Position numbers and translations under genes: made by a program. This document shows positions 6,041 through 7,768 of a stretch of DNA of 7,768 bases, piece by piece; positions within the stretch are counted from its first letter, which is position 1; every line of letters starts with the position of its first letter. Location of the stretch: contig JABGQJ010000250.1 in assembly GCA_018648945.1 (NCBI GenBank), positions 2,171-9,938 of the forward strand. Direction: 5' to 3'. The notes under the pieces are model-generated. The model saw only the letters and a program-made list of their open reading frames with translations, did not search any database and was not told the DNA's origin. Origin of the DNA: Victivallales bacterium (GTDB lineage: Bacteria; Verrucomicrobiota; Lentisphaeria; Oligosphaerales; Lenti-02).

Positions 6041-6127
6041 GCCGCACGTAAGGGCAGGGGAGCATGGAAGAGCGGACCAGGGACGGTCCGGCTGTTCTCA
6101 GGGATGTCTGATCTTACGTCCCGCGGC
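6041..6127. other. Nested inverted repeats, potential structured RNA or regulatory element
   Basis: GCCGC-ACGTAAG (6041-6052) is complementary to CTTACGT (6113-6119) followed, after a 3-base bulge CCC, by GCGGC (6123-6127): 12 pairs with one bulge. Within the enclosed segment, CGGACC (6073-6078) pairs with GGTCCG (6085-6090) around the six-base loop AGGGAC. That hairpin can be extended by AG/CT (6071-6072 with 6092-6093) past one bulge, and by AAG/TTC (6067-6069 with 6095-6097) past a G-G mismatch. The outcome is a long nested stem with an internal loop. It lies upstream of the TTGACA promoter at 6180, so it would be in the AKR leader only if transcription starts further upstream. It could instead belong to a small RNA or be chance in GC-rich DNA. 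It does not match any riboswitch I can recall. Confidence 0.35.
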
Positions 6128-6179
6128 GTTCGGTGCAGCCCTTGTTCCTGCAGGCTCAGTCTTTCCGCCACCGTGCATC

Positions 6180-6208
6180 TTGACACGGCTGCACCCGCGC
6201 TTCATACT
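6180..6208 (+). promoter_or_regulatory. Sigma-70-type promoter of the AKR-ferredoxin gene
   Basis: A perfect -35 TTGACA (6180-6185), a 17-base spacer, and CATACT (6203-6208, four of six matches to TATAAT). The predicted start near 6215 gives a leader of about 70 bases before the AKR start codon. Seen directly in the sequence; activity is inferred. Confidence 0.5.
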
Positions 6209-6272
6209 GCGCGACCAAGACGACGACTGCCCACCACCACGACCCAGGCGTAGCCGCCGCCGCTTCGCCAGC

Positions 6273-6277
6273 AGGAG
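6273..6277 (+). promoter_or_regulatory. Ribosome binding site of the AKR-ferredoxin gene
   Basis: AGGAG seven bases before the ATG at 6285. It settles the start at 6285 rather than at the far upstream in-frame codon at 5937, and the protein then begins MRLRNFGQRSGLQV, the normal beginning of this reductase family. Confidence 0.75.
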
Positions 6278-6284
6278 ACGAGAC

Positions 6285-7397
6285 ATGCGGTTGCGCAACT
6301 TCGGCCAGCGATCAGGCCTCCAGGTCAATCCCGTCAGCATCGGTGCCATGCGGCTACCCGAGGATTGCGTCGATTCGGTAGCGCTGATCCGCCACGCCAT
6401 CGATTTGGGTATGGTCTACATCGACACGAGTCGTGGCTACGGCGAATCGGAGTTCAAGCTCGGCCGCGCTCTCAAGGACGGCTACCGTGAGAAGGTCATC
6501 TTGTCGAGCAAGTGCTCGCCATGGATCAAAAACGTCCGTGGCGACGATGACACGTCGGCCGACTCGGTGCGCCGGCGCATAGAGGAGACGATGACCCGGC
6601 TCGACGTCGATTGCCTGGACTTCTACCAGGTCTGGAATATCAATAGCCGCGAGCATTGGGAAGAGGCGATCGTCAAGGGCGGCATGGTCGATGGCATTCG
6701 CAAGGCGATGGCTGAAGGGCTCGTACGCCACACCGGGTTCACTACCCACGACTCGGCGGAGAACCTACTGGAATACCTGCCCCAGGCCGATTGGTGTGAG
6801 GCCATCCTCGTCGGCTACAACATGCTGCACCTTTCCTACGGCCCCGTGCTGGACAAGGCGCGCGAGCTCGGCATCGCCACCATTGTGATGAACCCCATCG
6901 GCGGCGGCAAGTTCGCGGAGCAAAGCGAAGTTCTCGGGCGCCTCGCCGCCGAAGTTGGCGCGGTATCCGTTGCCGACCTGGCCGCGCGCTACGTCCTGTC
7001 CAATCCCAACGTCGACACGATTCTCTGCGGCATCAACAAGCCGAGCGACGTGGACGACACGGTCGCTTCGGCCGAGCGCCCCGCGTTCACGGGCGACCAG
7101 ATGCGTCGCATCCGCGCGTTCTTCGACGAGGAGATGTCGCGCGAGAACGTCAGCTTCTGCACCGCATGCAAGTACTGCATGCCCTGCCCGACGGGGATCA
7201 ACATCCCCGGCATCATGGGCCTGGTCTACGAAGACCGCTTCCTGGGCCTCAAGGAGAGCGCCAAGGGATCCTATCGCTGGCAGGGGAAGGTCAGGGCCGA
7301 CGCGTGCATCCAGTGCGGCGAGTGCGAGAAAAAATGCACCCAGAATCTGCCGATCATCAAGGAGATGGAATACGCCGCGTCGGAGTATGGGAGCTAA
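6285..7397 (+). CDS. Aldo/keto reductase fused to a C-terminal two-cluster ferredoxin-like domain (COG1453 type)
   Basis: 370 residues: an AKR barrel followed by an iron-sulfur tail. AKR landmarks: NPVSIGAMRLP (15-25), VYIDTSRGYGESE (44-56) with Asp47 and Tyr52, LSSKC with Lys76, LDFYQVWNI (111-119), HTGFTTHD (149-156), and the cofactor-end blocks ILCGINKPSDVDD (246-258). AKRs reduce carbonyls with NAD(P)H using an Asp-Tyr-Lys-His tetrad; the His position appears to be Trp117 here. The tail carries CTACKYCMPCPTGINIP (292-308, CxxCxxCxxC) and CIQCGECEKKC (341-351, CxxCxxCxxxC), eight cysteines suited to two [4Fe-4S] clusters. That layout points to electron transfer with ferredoxin or a flavoprotein, and to an anaerobic-type enzyme. 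Substrate unknown. It has its own promoter and is divergent from the transport operon, so shared function is only a possibility. No signal peptide, so cytoplasmic. Confidence 0.93.
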   Translation: MRLRNFGQRSGLQVNPVSIGAMRLPEDCVDSVALIRHAIDLGMVYIDTSRGYGESEFKLGRALKDGYREKVILSSKCSPWIKNVRGDDDTSADSVRRRIEETMTRLDVDCLDFYQVWNINSREHWEEAIVKGGMVDGIRKAMAEGLVRHTGFTTHDSAENLLEYLPQADWCEAILVGYNMLHLSYGPVLDKARELGIATIVMNPIGGGKFAEQSEVLGRLAAEVGAVSVADLAARYVLSNPNVDTILCGINKPSDVDDTVASAERPAFTGDQMRRIRAFFDEEMSRENVSFCTACKYCMPCPTGINIPGIMGLVYEDRFLGLKESAKGSYRWQGKVRADACIQCGECEKKCTQNLPIIKEMEYAASEYGS

Positions 7398-7435
7398 CGC
7401 CGCGTTGGCGCTGACCCGGGGAAGCGAACCATGGG

Positions 7436-7451
7436 AGTCAATGTGACTTTT
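7436..7451 (+). terminator. Weak terminator-like hairpin after the AKR gene
   Basis: AGTCA-ATG-TGACT, a five-pair stem with a three-base loop, runs directly into TTTT (7448-7451), 38 bases after the stop codon. The stem is short and AT-containing, so intrinsic termination here is doubtful. Confidence 0.25.
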
Positions 7452-7635
7452 GTTCCCTGTGCCTATCAGAAGCTCCGTCCGCGTTGCTGAAGCTGGTGAT
7501 CCCAAGACGAGGTCGATTCGGTTGGGGCAGGGGAGTTGGACCTGCTGGACGACGGCAAGACGATGTCCGACGATCCCCTTGCCCATGCGGTGCTTGGGGG
7601 ATCTCGCGGCGGCTTTTTGGCCTGTCCCTTGGATT

Positions 7636-7703
7636 CACCGGGGCCCGGCGCGCCTACCTGGTTCTCGCGTATGCCAGATGGGTAGGTCCGCCGGGCCCCG
7701 GTG
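7636..7703. repeat. Long GC-rich inverted repeat (15-base perfect arms)
   Basis: CACCGGGGCCCGGCG (7636-7650) is the exact reverse complement of 7689-7703. After a 2x2 mismatch, CCTACC (7653-7658) pairs with GGTAGG (7681-7686), leaving a central loop of about 22 bases. That is 21 Watson-Crick pairs in 68 bases. A TTTT follows at 7711-7714, seven bases after the arm, so it could be a plus-strand terminator 240 bases past the AKR gene, a bidirectional transcription barrier, or a dispersed palindromic repeat of the REP kind. Only one copy is visible in the window. Confidence 0.8.
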
Positions 7704-7768
7704 GACGGGGTTTTGGGTGAGGTCGCGCGGCCTGGGGTATCTCTCTGTTGCCACGTCTGGATGTCCCT

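Larger units (their letters stand above)
5691..6284. other. Divergent intergenic region between the transport operon and the AKR gene
   Basis: About 600 bases without a convincing gene. Its left end holds the short leader of the minus-strand operon; the middle holds the AT-rich palindrome (5854-5872); the right half holds the nested stem element (6041-6127) and the AKR promoter (6180-6208). A plus-strand reading frame is open from 5937 into the AKR gene, but its residues are Pro/Arg/Ser-rich, resemble nothing I know, and it has no ribosome site. I see no repeats, tRNA or insertion sequence ends. Confidence 0.6.
7398..7768. other. Region after the AKR gene with no convincing gene
   Basis: About 370 bases. 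Open frames exist on both strands (for example a TTG-started frame at 7484-7720 and a GTG-started minus frame ending at 7438), but they are Gly/Arg/Pro-rich, lack ribosome sites and run through the inverted repeat. Apart from the weak hairpin at 7436-7451 and the inverted repeat at 7636-7703 I see nothing in it. A gene may begin beyond the right edge. Confidence 0.55.

Noticed and set aside
5937..6284. In-frame N-terminal extension of the AKR protein
   Set aside because: The family N-terminus begins at MRLRNFG with AGGAG seven bases upstream; the extension is low-complexity Pro/Arg/Ser-rich and covers the promoter and stem element.
7484..7720. 78-codon plus-strand frame after the AKR gene
   Set aside because: TTG start, no ribosome site, Gly/Arg/Pro-rich, and it reads through the long inverted repeat.

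Overview
The window is GC-rich bacterial DNA in which nearly everything is coding. The left three quarters (positions 1 to about 5.68 kb) is one densely packed minus-strand gene string. The right part holds a single plus-strand gene, divergently oriented across a ~600-base intergenic region. The content points to an anaerobic or microaerobic lifestyle with tungsten or molybdenum enzymes: oxyanion ABC transport, cofactor sulfur-carrier genes, and a ferredoxin-fused aldo/keto reductase. I cannot assign a phylum. The AKR-ferredoxin type and base composition would fit Planctomycetota, Desulfobacterota-like or related uncultured lineages, but this is a guess. A lipoprotein signal is present, and there are no rRNA or tRNA genes or mobile elements to help.

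Minus strand, in order of transcription: ModA-like substrate-binding protein 1 (5678 to 4857); a divergent ModA-like lipoprotein (4879 to 4127); a ModB/WtpB-type permease (4130 to 3297); a ModC/WtpC-type ATPase (3268 to 2144); a MoaD/ThiS-like ubiquitin-fold sulfur carrier ending in Gly-Gly (2147 to 1869); a ThiF/MoeB/HesA E1-like protein (1811 to 1059); a third ModA-like binding protein (983 to 171); and the N-terminus of a second permease that runs off the window (196 to <1). Four gene pairs overlap (by 23, 4, 4 and 26 bases), which argues for one translationally coupled operon. It thus combines one complete and one apparently partial molybdate/tungstate-type importer with a MoaD/E1-like pair placed between them. 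The inferred theme is metal capture followed by assembly or tailoring of a molybdopterin-type cofactor. MoaD-like and MoeB-like genes are known companions of tungsten aldehyde oxidoreductase (AOR) genes, but no AOR is in this window.

The intergenic region (5679 to 6284) contains an AT-rich 19-base palindrome with overlapping minus-strand -10 elements, a possible ModE-like operator-promoter. It also holds a nested potential stem structure at 6041-6127 and a good sigma-70-type promoter at 6180-6208 that reads into the plus-strand gene.

The plus-strand gene (6285 to 7397) encodes an aldo/keto reductase of the COG1453 type fused to a two-cluster ferredoxin-like tail. After it come ~370 bases with no convincing gene but with a striking 15-bp-arm GC-rich inverted repeat (7636-7703).

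Most notable points: the E1-like protein has lost several residues expected for adenylation; the middle binding protein has lost the anion-binding signature that both of its paralogues keep; and three binding proteins are paired with two permeases and only one visible ATPase.
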